Shown here: positions 12,218 through 23,521 of the stretch, one piece after another | Position numbering within the stretch: the stretch's first letter is position 1 | Layout: the number at the start of each line of letters is the position of its first letter | Origin: Loripinus fragilis | Lineage: Eukaryota; Mollusca; Bivalvia; Lucinida; Lucinidae | Length of the DNA: 64,000 nucleotides | Direction of reading: 5' to 3' | Assembly (NCBI GenBank): GCA_964019695.1 | Contig: OZ026515.1 | Span: 78,108,678-78,172,677 of the forward strand | Made by a program: the position numbers and the translations under genes | Notes under the pieces: model-generated | The model's input: the letters and a program-made list of their open reading frames with translations, nothing else | Database searches by the model: none | What the model was told of the DNA's origin: nothing

Positions 12218-12430
12218 AACTGGGAGCGCAGTGGCTCAGTGGTAGAATGCTTGACTCGAGACCGAAGGGCCGCGGGTTCGAGCCTCACCGGCGTCACTGC
12301 GTTGTGGTCCTTGAGCAAGACACAATTATCCTAGCTTAGTACTGGTTCAACCCAGGAAGACCCGTCCCGCATAACTGAAAGATTGTTGAGTGGACGTAAA
12401 GAATCAAATCAAACAAATAGACTTAAACTA
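12218..12430 (+). mobile_element. tRNA-derived SINE (family 1), plus strand
   Basis: The head GGGAGCGCAGTGGCTCAGTG (A box) is followed by the B box GCGGGTTCGAGCCTCACCG, the body CCTAGCTTAGTACTGGTTCA and a tail AATCAAATCAAACAAA. Imperfect flanking repeats TAGACTTTAACT and TAGACTTAAACT suggest a target-site duplication with one indel. Confidence 0.88.
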
Positions 12431-13340
12431 TTGTGTGTAGTTTTTAAAAATTGACAGAAATTGACGCAAACCTCAAAAGGCTAGCCAAAAACTAATTGAT
12501 CATTACACCCAAGTCGGCTGCTGCATATATTAAATATTGTATAGATTATAGACTAACTTAGTATATTAGCACAGAAGCAAACTGCAACAGTCTGTTCTGG
12601 GTCTACATTGTTTGCCTAAGAGGTTTCAAAAACTTTCAGCATACGACAAAAGCAGACAGCTTTTGTTGTGATTGGCAAGAGGATTCTAAAATCGATGCCC
12701 ATGCACGTTAGAAGAAAATATTCCTAGTCTTACCATATAATAAACAAAAACAGTTTTTTGGGCGAGATACTTCTATTACAGAGCGGACACGATTAAATTG
12801 CGAAATCTACAATTTTCCGTTTTAACCGGTCATATTTTTTTTTAAAAAAAAAAGGGTAAAACAGAGTTAAAGTCCTTGTGTATTACACGTCGTCGTATGT
12901 TGATTGATATCTCTTTCATGAAGATATCTTAAACTGTCATTGAGATACAAAGAGGACTCGAAGCACGTATGATCCATGGACAGACATCTGAGTTGAAGTT
13001 GATACCTTGAACTTGGGAGATGGTGGCTGAGTGTTGTGCCAATACATTAGATTCCGGATGTAACAGCTTCTGACTCATCTTCACCAGCGAAGGTTTCGTC
13101 GTATCTACATTTCGACAAACCCTTCGCCTCACAACCCTCAAAATTTATTATTAGCGCAGACTAATCGACCAATGAAAACGCCAGGAAGGATTTTTTCGAT
13201 AATCCCTTCCTGCCAATCAGATTAAACGTAGCAGTTTATCGGCATCTAATGTGCACCGCCTGCTAAGTCTCCATAAGTCCAGATAAGCAAAGATTTTAGT
13301 CGTAAACTTATTAATTTTCTTCTACAATTAAGTTCAAAAT
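12431..13340. other. Largely unrecognised intron
   Basis: 12960-13070 shows weak similarity to 13580-13690 (TTGAACTTGGGAGATGGTGG against TTGACTTTGGGAGTTGGTGG, then AAGTGTTGT or GAGTGTTGT), so a diverged duplicate pair is likely. No exon was seen. Confidence 0.4.
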
Positions 13341-13397
13341 TATGTTATGGGTGCTCAAAATAACCATCTTAATGTGACAGTTCTTTTGAGCACCTTA
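13341..13397. repeat. CTCAAAAGAAC palindrome, copy 2
   Basis: GGTGCTCAAAATAACCATCT is opposite GTTCTTTTGAGCACC, with a degraded centre. Same family as 62343-62414. Confidence 0.7.
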
Positions 13398-13887
13398 AAC
13401 GTATATTTCAGTTCTTAAATAAGAAAACCGAATGTAAATTAATTACGCCGTCTTATCTGGAGGCCTTGTGTGTATCGATTTTTTGCACCGCTTTGCGATT
13501 GATGATAATACTTGTTACTATTTTCGGCTTATGACGTATTCAATCGGAGAAAATCAAAGCTGTGAGGCCAAGGGTTAGATTCGACAATCACAACCCTTGG
13601 TAGGACAAGATGCTTCTGACTAGGTTTGAGCCAAAGTTGTGACCTTGACTTTGGGAGTTGGTGGTTAAGTGTTGTATGCGACACACCTTCGTGGGATCAG
13701 TTATAACCATGTGAAGTTATTATCAAAATATAATGAGATTGGCCTACCCGGGCACGAAACCCATAGTTACAGCGTGGCTCACAGATTTTGAATCAAAGCT
13801 GTGACTAAATTGATATCGATACATATGCACTTCCGCGAATAACCCTGTCTTTGGTGGTTGCGATGAAGAAAGGCACAAACCAGCCAG

Positions 13888-13950
13888 CGCATTTAGAAAT
13901 ATATTCGAGTACCGATCGAATCGGTACTTGAATCTATTCCTAAATGCTTA
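13888..13950. repeat. Palindrome of about 63 bp
   Basis: GCATTTAGAAATATATTCGA is opposite TTGAATCTATTCCTAAATGC, around GTACCGATCGAATCGGTAC. The stem is nearly perfect, probably a small foldback element. No second copy was seen in this window. Confidence 0.75.
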
Positions 13951-14095
13951 CATAAATCGCCATGCACATACTGAATACTTAAAAAAGATTGAAGTCTATT
14001 GTCCTTGTCGCATATGGCATGTTTTTCTATATAGTATTTACACCAATATCTACCACATCCGGTCTATGAAGTACCGACAATATGCGTAAATACAT

Positions 14096-14307
14096 GCAAA
14101 TCGACGTAGGGGAGCGCAGTGGCTCAGTGGTAGAGTGCTTGACTCGAGACCGAGGGGCCGCGGGTTCGAGCCTCACCGTGAGCAAGACACATTTATCCTA
14201 GCTTAGTACTGGTTCAACCCAGGAAGACTCGTCCCTGTTTAACTGAAAGATTGTTGATGGGACGTAAAGAATCAAATCAAACAAACAAACAAAAGCAAAT
14301 CGACGTA
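14096..14307 (+). mobile_element. tRNA-derived SINE (family 1), plus strand, with perfect TSD
   Basis: Same family as 12218-12430 but lacking about 20 bp after the B box. The 13-bp direct repeat GCAAATCGACGTA flanks it at 14096-14108 and 14295-14307. The tail is (ACAA)n-rich. Confidence 0.92.
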
Positions 14308-14329
14308 TACATTTACCGGTGTGAATTCG

Positions 14330-15140
14330 TATGCCTATCGGGAATTGGGATCAAAAAATTTGAACTGTTCAAAACTTGGCCACGAATTCCCCGATTCGAA
14401 TAATCGTGCTTGATTCGTAACAAATTCCTATGCGGATGCGTTCTTAGGCATTCGTAGCTACTGTTAACTCATTCGTGGGTAATCGGGAGATTAAGACAAG
14501 CATGAATAAAACCAAGGCAGAAATAGTAGAAGGACTTTCTCATAGAGTAACTACCCCGTCACGCACATACATTCGAGCCAGTCCTGGAAGTGGAAACAGA
14601 TTTGGCAGATTCAGGAGCACAATCAGGATCAGTCAATAACTGCTGGCTGGTGGTTTTTTGCTGATGGCGAACTACCATTATTTTCCAAGTCAAAGAGTCA
14701 GGGCCTCTCGACATTAACGTAGTTGTTTTCTTCTAGCTATATAAGTAGCTGTTTTAGACACTCAAGTTGCAGGATCAATTCTACAGCTGATAAACGAGGA
14801 ACATTCATTTTTGAACTGATCCCCCCAAGCATGGGTAACTGTCGTGAGAGGTGAGAGAAAATCTCGAGAATTATCACGAATCGTCGCGGATTTCTGTTAA
14901 TTCGTACCCAATTCGTGCTGCATTCGGCGTATTCTCAGCTAATTCGTGCTCGATTTTTTTTAACTTATTAATAGGTTATTGTACATCGTAGTGAATTCGG
15001 CACTCAGGCCGAATCCAGCGAATATTCGTAACTGTTTCTTACCTATTTCGTAACTGAATCGTAGAACATCACGAATAGATTGAAAAAATACAATTATCCA
15101 CGAATCCTAACATTTATCGATTCTTGATGATTCGGGGGAT
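14330..15140. repeat. Region enriched in ATTCGT/ACGAAT motifs
   Basis: Roughly twenty occurrences of ATTCG or CGAAT in both orientations (ATTCGTAAC, CGAATTCCCC, CACGAATCG, AATTCGTGCT) lie within 800 bp, denser at both ends than in the middle. This could be a degenerate transposon with subterminal repeats or an old tandem array. No frame or clean terminal repeat was found. Confidence 0.5.
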
Positions 15141-15337
15141 TTGTGGTCTGTGGGGAAATAGGACAAACTTGCCCAGTAAAGTGTGGGATACCCTAACATG
15201 ATGGAAAAAAATGTTGATTTCCCCTCTCCTACCTCCCCAGACCCTGGGGATGGGTCAATAGGTCAAAATTCAACCTTTTTCCAGAACAACATCAACACAA
15301 ACCAACAACAAAGACATTTGTACTGGGACAACATACA

Positions 15338-15559
15338 TGCACGGATCCAGGATTTTTTTGTCAGGAGGGGGGGTTCAGGCTCCTCAACTGATTTTACAGT
15401 TTACAGAGGGGGTCCAATGGTTATATTACACATTTTCCAGGGGGGTCCAACTTTTTCCAGGGGGGGGGTCCAATTGCCAATTTCTATAGAAACCCATATA
15501 ACTATAACTTGTGATTTTCCAGGGGGGTCTGGAACCCATATACCCCTCTGGATCCGCAC
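15338..15559. mobile_element. GGATCC-terminated inverted-repeat element, copy 2
   Basis: The left end is TGCACGGATCCAGGATTTTT and the right end CCTCTGGATCCGCACA. The interior has GGGGGTCCAA blocks and TTGTGATTTTCCAGGGGGGT. It closely resembles 50257-50558. The 130-codon frame across it is repeat-derived. Confidence 0.8.
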
Positions 15560-15799
15560 ATTTTGGCACGAATAGGCTCAGACGAGCCTGTGCGGCCTCC
15601 TTTTAGGCTTAGAAACTTCAAATGCTAATCTGTCGATAGTTTTTAAGCGACTAGCAAAGACTCTGATCAGACTGCGCATATGCACAGGCTGGTCTAAGCC
15701 TTTGGTGCTCGCACATACCACATTGTTGGAAATCTCATATTGCGGCCCATTTATTGGTGCAAAAAATGCATAACGGCTGTATATCAGGACGAAATCGCA
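15560..15799. repeat. Fragment of a CACAGGCTGGTC repeat
   Basis: GATCAGACTGCGCATATGCA and CAGGCTGGTCTAAGCC resemble 57785-57825 (GATCAGACTGGGGGATGTGC, then AGGCTGGTCTGTGCC). Otherwise unrecognised. Confidence 0.45.
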
Positions 15800-16345
15800 T
15801 TTGTCTCATAAGGAACCTGTAACTTCTTTCATAAAGAATATGTAACAACTTTCTAAAAGAACCTGTAACCCGAATTTTAGGCTCATAAAGCATTTGTAAC
15901 CTTTCATAAAGAACCATTAACTGCGAGAATTTTTGAAATTGGCTAAAACGTATATTTTAGGAAGAATTAAAGTTTCAGATATCTAATTTATAATATTATG
16001 GTTCGTTTCCAAGCATGTTTTGCTCGATAAAACTATGAAATACACACGTATGGCATTTGTTGCAACTTAGCATCTCTATTGTTATTGGTGAATTGTTTGA
16101 CAGCTAAACTGTATGATAAATGCATAGACTACCATAAAACATGCTGCTTAATGTCTTTTAACAAAATTTGACTCTAAAACGGTCTAATATTACCATTTTC
16201 ACCCTGTGTCTGGCATGAGCATCGCATCTTGTCAAGAATCATTAACCCAAAGTAAAGAACCTGTAACCCTTTTCATAAAGCATCATTGACAACTTTCATA
16301 AAGAATCACCCCGCACTGTGACTGAGTTAACCCCCTGTGATAACG
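15800..16345 (-). mobile_element. Dispersed repeat with CTTTATGAAAG motifs, inverted copy 2
   Basis: The reverse complement starts CACAGGGGGTTAACTCAGTC, then CAGTGCGGGGTGATTCTTTA, and ends with several CTTTATGAAAG motifs, as in the copy at 9597-10145. Confidence 0.65.
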
Positions 16346-16559
16346 GGCTCAAACTGTGGGAGAAAGGATTTAATGACGTAGTGTTAGGGGTTTCTTATAC
16401 TCCAATTCTTACATATAAGGGGAAGGGATATATTACTATGCTGCACTCACAGAGTTCCTTCACTCAGTCAACCCAGTGAGCAGTATGACCGTACACATTA
16501 TGATATAAACACGGACTGTTTCATCCATGCTTCATAACATCTGTTTATCCTAGCCCACA

Positions 16560-16865
16560 CTCGGCCATCTGACTCTTCTCTCCATATTTCCCCAAAATCC
16601 GTCGTTTTCCACGATAATTGATTGTGAAGTAGTTCGTTTGTCATGATTGCTATGAGGGTGTTTAACCCTGGTCATAGGTTATGTTGTTATTCACTGCGTT
16701 CTTTCTGGCTTGTAAAGAGAGATGGTTGTATTACTATAATTATTTCATTGCTTTCATGTGTGTAGCTTTGTTTATCTGTGTTTAGATGTCTCTTCCTCGA
16801 GGTGCCATGGGTTGGCCGGTGTCTCGGTGCATTTCCTGGTCGTCTTTGCTTGTTTTTTTTAACGA
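16560..16865 (+). mobile_element. Dispersed repeat tail copy
   Basis: The part at 16785-16850 (TCTTCCTCGAGGTGCCATGG, then GCATTTCCTGGTCGTC) matches the end of the 34240-34600 repeat. The part to its left is only weakly similar. It abuts the left remnant of the 17-bp minisatellite. Confidence 0.5.
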
Positions 16866-16872
16866 AACAGTT

Positions 16873-18200
16873 GTAAGTTTAACAGCGTTGTAAACCTAAC
16901 AGCGGTGTGAACCTAACAGCGGTGTTTTGTTTGTTTTGTTGCTTTACGTCCCAAGTCAACAGCTAAGGTCATTGCGGGACGGTCAGTTCACCTAATCACA
17001 CTTTTTCCTGGGCAGGCTTGAACAAGCGGTTAACCAGTAATAAGTGCACATACTTTCGCTTGTAACTAACAACAACCCTTCTTGAATGAATCAGAGGAAG
17101 GGAGGAGAATGACCTTAGAAATTATTTCATGATCAATCTCCACGAAAGTATGGGACCGGTCCGGGATCGAACTCGCGACCCCTGGATCTGCAGTCAGACA
17201 CGCATCTGTAGCCAGATACGTTACCAACTGCGCTACGCGGCCCGGTAGAGAGCGTTTTAACCACTGAACTAACAGCGGTGTGAGCCTAACAGCGGTGTGA
17301 ACCTAACAGCATTGTGAACCTAACAGCATTGTGACCCTAACAGCGTTGTAAACCTAACAGCGTTGTAAACCTAACAGCGGTGTGAACCTAACAGCATTGT
17401 GAACCGAACAGCATTGTGAACCTAACAGCGTTGTGAACCTAACAGCGTTGTGAACCTAACAACAGCAATGTGAACCTAACAGCGTTATGAACCTAACAGT
17501 GTTATGAACCTAACAGCGATGTGAACCTAACAGCATTGTGAACCTAACAGTGTTGTAAACCTAACAGCGGTGTGAACCTAACAGCATTGTGAACCTAACA
17601 GCATTGTGAACCTAACAGCATTGTGAACCTAACAGCATTGTGAACCTAACAGCGTTGTAAACCTAACAGCGGTGTGAACCTAACAGCATTGTGAACCTAA
17701 CAGCATTGTGAACTTAACAGCATTGTGAACCTAACAGCGTTGTAAACCTAACAGCGTTGTAAACCTAACAGCGGTGTGAACCTAACAGCATTGTGAACCT
17801 AACAGCATTGTGAACCTAACAGCATTGTAAACCTAACAGCATTGTGAATCTAACAGCATTGTGAACCTAACAGCGTTGTAAACCTAACAGCGGTGTGAAC
17901 CTAACAGCGGTGTGAACCTAACAGCGGTGTGAACCTAACAGCGGTGTGAACCTAACAGCGGTGTGAACCTAACAGCATTGTGAACCTAACAGCGTTGTGA
18001 ACCTAACAACAGCATTGTGAACCTAACAGCATTGTAAACCTAAAGGCGTTATGAACCGAACAACGTTATGGACCTATCAACATTGTGAACCTAGCAGCGT
18101 TGTGATCCTAACAGCATTGTAAACTTAACAGCGTTGTGAACCTAACGGCGCTGTGAACCTAACAGCGTTGTGAATCTAACAGCGTTGTGAACCTAACGTA
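16873..18200 (+). repeat. 17-bp minisatellite AACCTAACAGCRTTGTG, split by a SINE
   Basis: A short left block (16873-16925) and a long right block (17269 to about 18200) are made of a 17-bp unit with two main variants (GCATTG, GCGGTG/GCGTTG), roughly 55-60 units. A SINE of family 2 sits between the blocks. Units containing an extra AACA (17461-17466 and 18007-18012) suggest higher-order duplication. The last 150 bp is more degenerate. Confidence 0.95.
16926..17268 (-). mobile_element. tRNA-derived SINE (family 2), minus strand, inside the 17-bp minisatellite
   Basis: The reverse complement begins near 17250 with CCGGGCCGCGTAGCGCAGTT (A box) and has a B box GGTCGCGAGTTCGATCCCGG. Its body contains ATTCTCCTCCCTTCCTCTG and its tail GGGACGTAAAGCAACAAAAC. 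Minisatellite sequence CTAACAGCGGTGT flanks it on both sides (16913-16925 and 17269-17281), fitting a target-site duplication, although a tandem target makes this ambiguous. The tail resembles that of SINE family 1, suggesting that both use the same LINE machinery. Confidence 0.85.
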
Positions 18201-19191
18201 GTTTGAAGCCTACGCATGCACAAAGCATTCAAAGACATGTTAATTAGGTTATCTACAAGTTGACACCCTAAGGTGTTAGCTGAGCTGCCACCTCTTTTGG
18301 TGTATACTTCCACTTACTTTCTGACTAAAACAGCTTGATGCTAGCCTTTCTCCTGTGATAAATGTTTTAACATTTCTACCAGTTATTATTGTAGCTAATC
18401 TCCGGATCAATATAATTGAACAGAACATGTAGTTTTTAAACAGTTGAAATATTACACTAAAACCAGTGGCAGTTAAGCTGCCACCAAATTTTGTGTAAAA
18501 TTACCCAGGAGTTGCCTAGTGATTTCAATGATCCTGTTTATTCTGATAAAATAGTATGGTCAAAAATATCTAGGTCTTATTCCTAATCAGACTGCTCCTT
18601 CAGGAGCGGTTTGATCCGAGATGGCACTATTTGCTCCGGCATGGATAAGTATGGCACCAAGGGGGGGGGGGGGGGGGGATTTCAAATCATTTTTTCTTAT
18701 TTCTTAACCACAATAAATGTTTTGTGCTTCGTTTATATAGTTTGACTGGTAGATAAGAAAATAATTACAATTCTATGCTCGATTTAAATAGGTTTACATC
18801 ATTTGCGAGCAAAGCAACAACATGAACAACGAGAGACGTTAATTGCCAAATTTTGCAGTCTTAACTCAGGTGAAAAACATCAATGACGTATCAAGCTTTC
18901 AATCTATACCCACATATTTACTAAATCTACGTAGTGCATACGTAAGACTGCTACAGCAAGGTGGCAGATGAGACAGCATATCTCTGAGGTATTTCTCTTA
19001 GTTTTGCAACAGCTACATATCTTGTGCTGCACATCGTCTCGTCGGACGATTCGTTTGCGCACTCACAGCATACGCTCTAATATGCTATACGAAAAATAAT
19101 CAGAATTTTGAGCATTCCATTGTTTGCTTATTACAGGCTTCTAAATAAGAGCGCGTAACAATATTCTTCAGATTATCTCTCAATCAAAACA
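18201..19191. other. Intron with poly-G run, otherwise unrecognised
   Basis: An imperfect palindrome ATCAGACTGCTCCTTCAGGA followed by GCGGTTTGAT lies at 18588-18617, related to 42750-42800. A poly-G run of about 18 lies at 18661-18679. Nothing else was seen. Confidence 0.5.
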
Positions 19192-19252
19192 CATGTTGTA
19201 TGCGCTGAAAAGAACCGTCTCAACGAGACGTTCCTTTTAGCACCCAAAACAC
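19192..19252. repeat. CTCAAAAGAAC palindrome, copy 3
   Basis: TGCGCTGAAAAGAACCGTCT is opposite AGACGTTCCTTTTAGCACCC, with the centre CAACG. Same family as 62343-62414. Confidence 0.75.
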
Positions 19253-19811
19253 AAGTTAAAATTGATAGAGACGAAAATATTCACGGTTTACGCTCAAAAT
19301 GTCGTTTATATGGGACCTGTGGCTTACCTGGAGCCGCGACTGACACATTCTCCTTGAATCACATGTTCTCAAAGACTAGTTCCAGGAATAGCTAGTACAC
19401 CTCTAAGGTTAGAATCATGTGGGATGCTGTTGAAAACTATGTTTTTCTCAATAGCAGAGTAATTAAAACACGATACGACTGCAAACATTCCAAACCATCT
19501 ACATCAGGGATCAAGTTTAAGATTTGAACCGCTTGCATTTGTTTTCGCGTCCTCGAATGGAAATTCTCATTTTTACCAATTGTACCAGTCTATTTCCGTT
19601 TAGTATTTTATATTTTTATTCAAATTCTAATTGGACATTCAGTAAGCAAACAGTGGAGACCATGATCAGACGCCGCACTCGTTTGCATGTGTCCCACACA
19701 AATGACGCTATGCTTATATGGATTAACGATACCAGGGTCTACTGTGTAAATTTTACATATTTTACTTAATTGACGTTAACGACACCTACGTTTCTAATCG
19801 CTGTCACTTAC

Positions 19812-20578
19812 ACGCTAGAGAACCTCTGTACTCGAAGGTGCAGTCATCGCGTGGTGGTTGCAGTCGATGAGTGCACAAATAGTGTATCTAGCTGTTTAAA
19901 GGGCTGTTTAAAGGGTAATATTTTGGTCAAGTTTTTACTTCTGAAAATATTCATCGCGAAATATTGTCACTTTTTAAACAAGTTATAAATCTGCTTAACA
20001 CATTTTTTGTGGGTTGAGTGATAGTCACTACAGCACCAGAGTTATGCTAAAAATGTGATTTTTCCTAAAAAAGTGGATGAATGAAATTTCTGCATATGTT
20101 CTGGAATTAATGCTTATTTCAGCAACAATGCAAGATGACAGTACTTTAATGTCAAAAAAATTCGAAAACTGAGGTTAGAGCATCCTGGAAGTTATTCAAG
20201 CTTTTCATACTGTATGCATAGTTCTGTAAATCTGATGTTCTGGCCCAGTGGTCGGGTCGTTGACTGTTTCATATTGATTTTATTTAGACACTCGACTAAT
20301 GGGCCAGAACATCCGGTATACAGAACTATGCGTACAGTATGAAAAGCTTGAATAACTTCCAAAATGCTCTGTCCTCAGATTTCAAACTTTGTGCATATTA
20401 CAAGAAGCAGGTACACAACTGGATTTATAAGTGATAATAATTTAATGAATATTTTCATAAGTAAAATATTGACCAAAATATTACCTTTATTATCAGCTAG
20501 GTACTCTTTTTTGTGCACTCGTCGACTGCAACCACCACGCGATGACTGTGCTTTTCGAGTACAGTGGTTCTCTAGCGT
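19812..20578. mobile_element. Large foldback element 1 (ACGCTAGAGAACC ends)
   Basis: The left end ACGCTAGAGAACCTCTGTAC is inverted at the right end (GTACAGTGGTTCTCTAGCGT). Inverted similarity continues almost to the centre: CAGTCATCGCGTGGTGGTTG opposite CAACCACCACGCGATGACTG, and AAGCTTTTCATACTGTATGC opposite GCGTACAGTATGAAAAGCTT. The middle is near 20265. This 767-bp palindrome codes for nothing recognisable. Confidence 0.85.
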
Positions 20579-20754
20579 GACTTTATTTCCCATTGATGTT
20601 AGTTTCATTGGTTTCAATAGTTTCTGAAAAAATCTCCTTAAACTAAGAATCATATTTTACCTGGTCGTATTAAATTTGGGTCAGTGTCTGAACACACATT
20701 GCAATTTTATAGACTTAAATTTGACCTTGTAAAGTAGACCATTGTCGAACCCGT

Positions 20755-20935
20755 GACCCATCCATCCCAAGTCATTGGTACAGTGCTTGAGTTCGGGTCG
20801 AGGGTAAGCGGGGTCGAATCTCAGCGGAGGCACAGTATAGTCATTGAGCAAGGTACTCTAACTTCTGCTTAGTAGGTTAAGTTAGGAATAGTTCCGACAT
20901 TACTGAAAAATTGTTCAATAAAACTTCTTATGTTT
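20755..20935 (+). mobile_element. tRNA-derived SINE-like repeat
   Basis: GTACAGTGCTTGAGTTCGGG and GGGGTCGAATCTCAGCGG resemble A- and B-box regions. ATTGAGCAAGGTACTCTAAC parallels the post-tRNA body of SINE family 1. It lies between the two large foldback elements. Confidence 0.5.
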
Positions 20936-21139
20936 GTATACGCTACGCTAGCTATACATAAAATATGTGTTATTTAGAGCACCAAAAACACCACACCCTC
21001 TCATAAACAGATAAAAGTCTTCAGGCACTGTTCACTTTTATGTAAAACATTATCTTAGGAAAAGGGTCATCAGAGCTACAGAACGATCACGTCAAATGGA
21101 ATAGTCTTTTATACAGTAAACCCCGAAACGGCAGTAAAT

Positions 21140-22054
21140 ACGCTAGAGAACCACTGTACTCGATCAGTGCAGTCATCGCGTGTTGGTTGCAGTCAACGAG
21201 TGCACATAATAGTGTACCTAGCTGTTAAAAAGGGTAATATTTGGACAATATTTTACTTCTGAAAATACTCTTCGCTAATTATTGTCACTTATATCTGCTT
21301 AACCTCATGTTGCCAATGTACTTTGACTGAGAGAATTTAGAATGATGATTTGACTTAACAATCTTTATGTGAGATAAGCGATAGTCGATACAAAGCCTGA
21401 GTTATGCCAAAAATTAGATTGAATGAAAGGCATTTTTGTTAATGTCCTGGAATTTATTTAGCTAAAATGCAAAATAACAGTACTTTAATGTGAAAAAGTT
21501 CGAAATCTGAGGCTGGAGCATTTTGCAAGTTATTAAAGCTTTTCATACTGTACGCATAGTTCTGTATGTAGGGTGTTTTGGCGTCGACTGCAACATATTG
21601 ATTTTATTTAGACTCCTGATAATGTACCAGAACACCCGATAAACAGAACTATTCGTACATTATGAAAAGCTTGAATAACTTTCAAAATGCTCTATCCTCA
21701 AATTTCGAACTTTGTGCACATTGAAGGACCTGTTTTTTGTTGTTGTTTTTTTTTATCGAAAGTTAGCATTTTTCCAGATCAAAATCAAAAACCCTTTCCT
21801 CTTTTTTTCAGGAAAAAACACATTTTGGCATAACTCTGGCGCTGTAGCGACTATCACTCAACCCACATAAATATTGTTATTGCAGATACACAGCTGGCTT
21901 TATAAGGACCATATTTAGCAATAAATATTTTCAGAAGTAAAATATTGACCTAAATATTACCCTTTTTAACAGAGAGGTACACTATTCTGTGTTCTCGTCG
22001 ACTGCAACCAACAGCCGATGAATGCACTGTTCGAGTACAGTGGTTCTCTAGCGT
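21140..22054. mobile_element. Large foldback element 2 (same family as 19812-20578)
   Basis: It has the same termini (ACGCTAGAGAACCACTGTAC at the left, inverted at the right). Internal arms include AAGCTTTTCATACTGTACGC. Flanking AGTAAAT (left) and GGTAAAT (right) may be a 7-bp target duplication with one mismatch. It is in the same general orientation as element 1 and 560 bp from it. Confidence 0.85.
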
Positions 22055-22269
22055 GGTAAATACCCAGATGAAACGTCACACAACATGGCATATGTACTGT
22101 TCTGATAGCTTCAGATTAAACAATCTTCGGGTCTTAACATGGGTGAAAGTTCAAAATTTCCGAAATTCCTGAACTTTTGAAATTGAAATCTTAAAATGTG
22201 TTATATGCCTACAAATCATTAATAATTTAAAGTAAAATGGCCAATTGTCCTAAGATGAACTGAAATTTA

Positions 22270-22400
22270 AATCAGAGAAGCCATTATAATCTGCCTAATT
22301 CAACATTTTGAGGCTGACTTTCTATAGAATGTCAGTTTCAAAATCCTGCATTCAGGAATAATCCTGAAAACTTTCATCCATGTCTTAATATTTGGGTATT
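22270..22400. repeat. TTTTGAGGCTGACTTTCT repeat, copy 1
   Basis: CATTTTGAGGCTGACTTTCT, then a palindromic partner (TGTCAGTTTCAAAATCCTG), then CAGGAATAATCCTGAAAACT. It matches 32150-32250, where the palindrome is better preserved. Confidence 0.65.
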
Positions 22401-23269
22401 CTAACCTGTGATCCATTGATTAGACATATAATAAAGTCTGGTGAAATGTGATTTTTATTTATTTCATATTAGCATCTAAGGGTCTAGATGGGCTTTAATG
22501 ATTAGAGAATACTGGCCTTATTCTATAAAGATTAGAGAACAGAGCAAAATAATCAAAGGGCCCACCCCCCCCCCCCCCCACCAAAAAAAAATAATAATAA
22601 TAAATAGCTGTGTTACTTGTATCAAAAACCTTTAACGTTTGCCTGTCGACCCTTAGAACTTACTCGGCGTACTTAAAACGTGTATAGAACACACTGAACG
22701 TGTCTATAACTTTAATACGGGTAGATTTTATGCCTGGGTTCTGAGATCAACTATATAAAGTGGATACAGATGCATACCTTTTGTTCGAGATATGTTCAGA
22801 GAAGACTTCAGCGTACTGGATAATATTTCCATACGTCGACATGTTATTAATGTTTCTTACAAGTTACAACCCCCTGCATAAATGTTATAACTGATTAAAA
22901 TATTTCGTCTAAAGTGCGTCGAAGAATATGGCTGTAACTATCTTACTCTTACAGTTGTTGCTGTTTGGTGGAACTTCTTAGTGACCTCAATTCTTCATAG
23001 GCTAGTACACATGTTTACAACATGGCGAAGCTTGCTAACATTGCTATGTTTTATTCACGGGTCGACCTCGTTGATATTTAGTCAGTTTACTCAGACTTCA
23101 AAGAAAATCTGGAACTCATTGCAGAAATTCCTAACCCAGCAGGCTTAACTCTTTGCATGCTGGGTTATTGTGCATGCATTATAGTCTGCTGATTTGTTTC
23201 AAAATTGACGTTTTTCGAAAAAAACATTAATTATGAATACTGCTATCAGAGTACAGTGAGTACTAAGAT
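22401..23269. other. Intron with poly-C run, otherwise unrecognised
   Basis: A C-rich tract at 22562-22581 is followed by A-rich and (ATA)n sequence. No exon was seen. Confidence 0.45.
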
Positions 23270-23521
23270 CAGGCCTTGGGGTTACAAAACTTTTTTCATG
23301 CTCAACTCAACTGAGCATAAAATTTCGACTGCTCATAGAAACTAAAACGCTGAAAAAGAAAGGTATTTCTTGCTTTTAAGTTCTCATATGAGGTATTTAT
23401 CCTGCTAAAAAATGTTAAAATGCCATCATTTGTTGACATTTTAAAATTTATGGGCAGTATAAATTTCATGTTAAGTTGAGTTGAGCATAAAAAAAAAGCT
23501 TTATAACCTCGAGGCCTGGCC
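23270..23521. mobile_element. AGCTGAGTTGAGCAT-type inverted-repeat element, copy 3
   Basis: CATGCTCAACTCAACTGAGC near 23297 is opposed by GTTGAGTTGAGCAT near 23473. GGCCTTGGGGTTACAAAACT is opposite AGCTTTATAACCTCGAGGCC. About 250 bp overall, related to 9261-9509. Confidence 0.65.

Noticed and set aside
12229..12300. Functional tRNA genes at the SINE heads (also 14109, 24602 and 17170-17250)
   Set aside because: A and B boxes are present but acceptor-stem pairing is not, and the sequence continues into a SINE body with target duplications.
15183..15575. 130-codon plus-strand frame
   Set aside because: It overlaps the GGATCC-terminated repeat element and is not conserved in the other copies of that element.
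16873..18200. CRISPR-like array
   Set aside because: The units are head-to-tail 17-bp repeats without unique spacers in an animal genome; it is a minisatellite.
17300..18200. Interstitial telomere sequence (CCTAAC words)
   Set aside because: The repeat unit is 17 bp with extra non-telomeric bases; no run of the 6-bp telomere unit is present.
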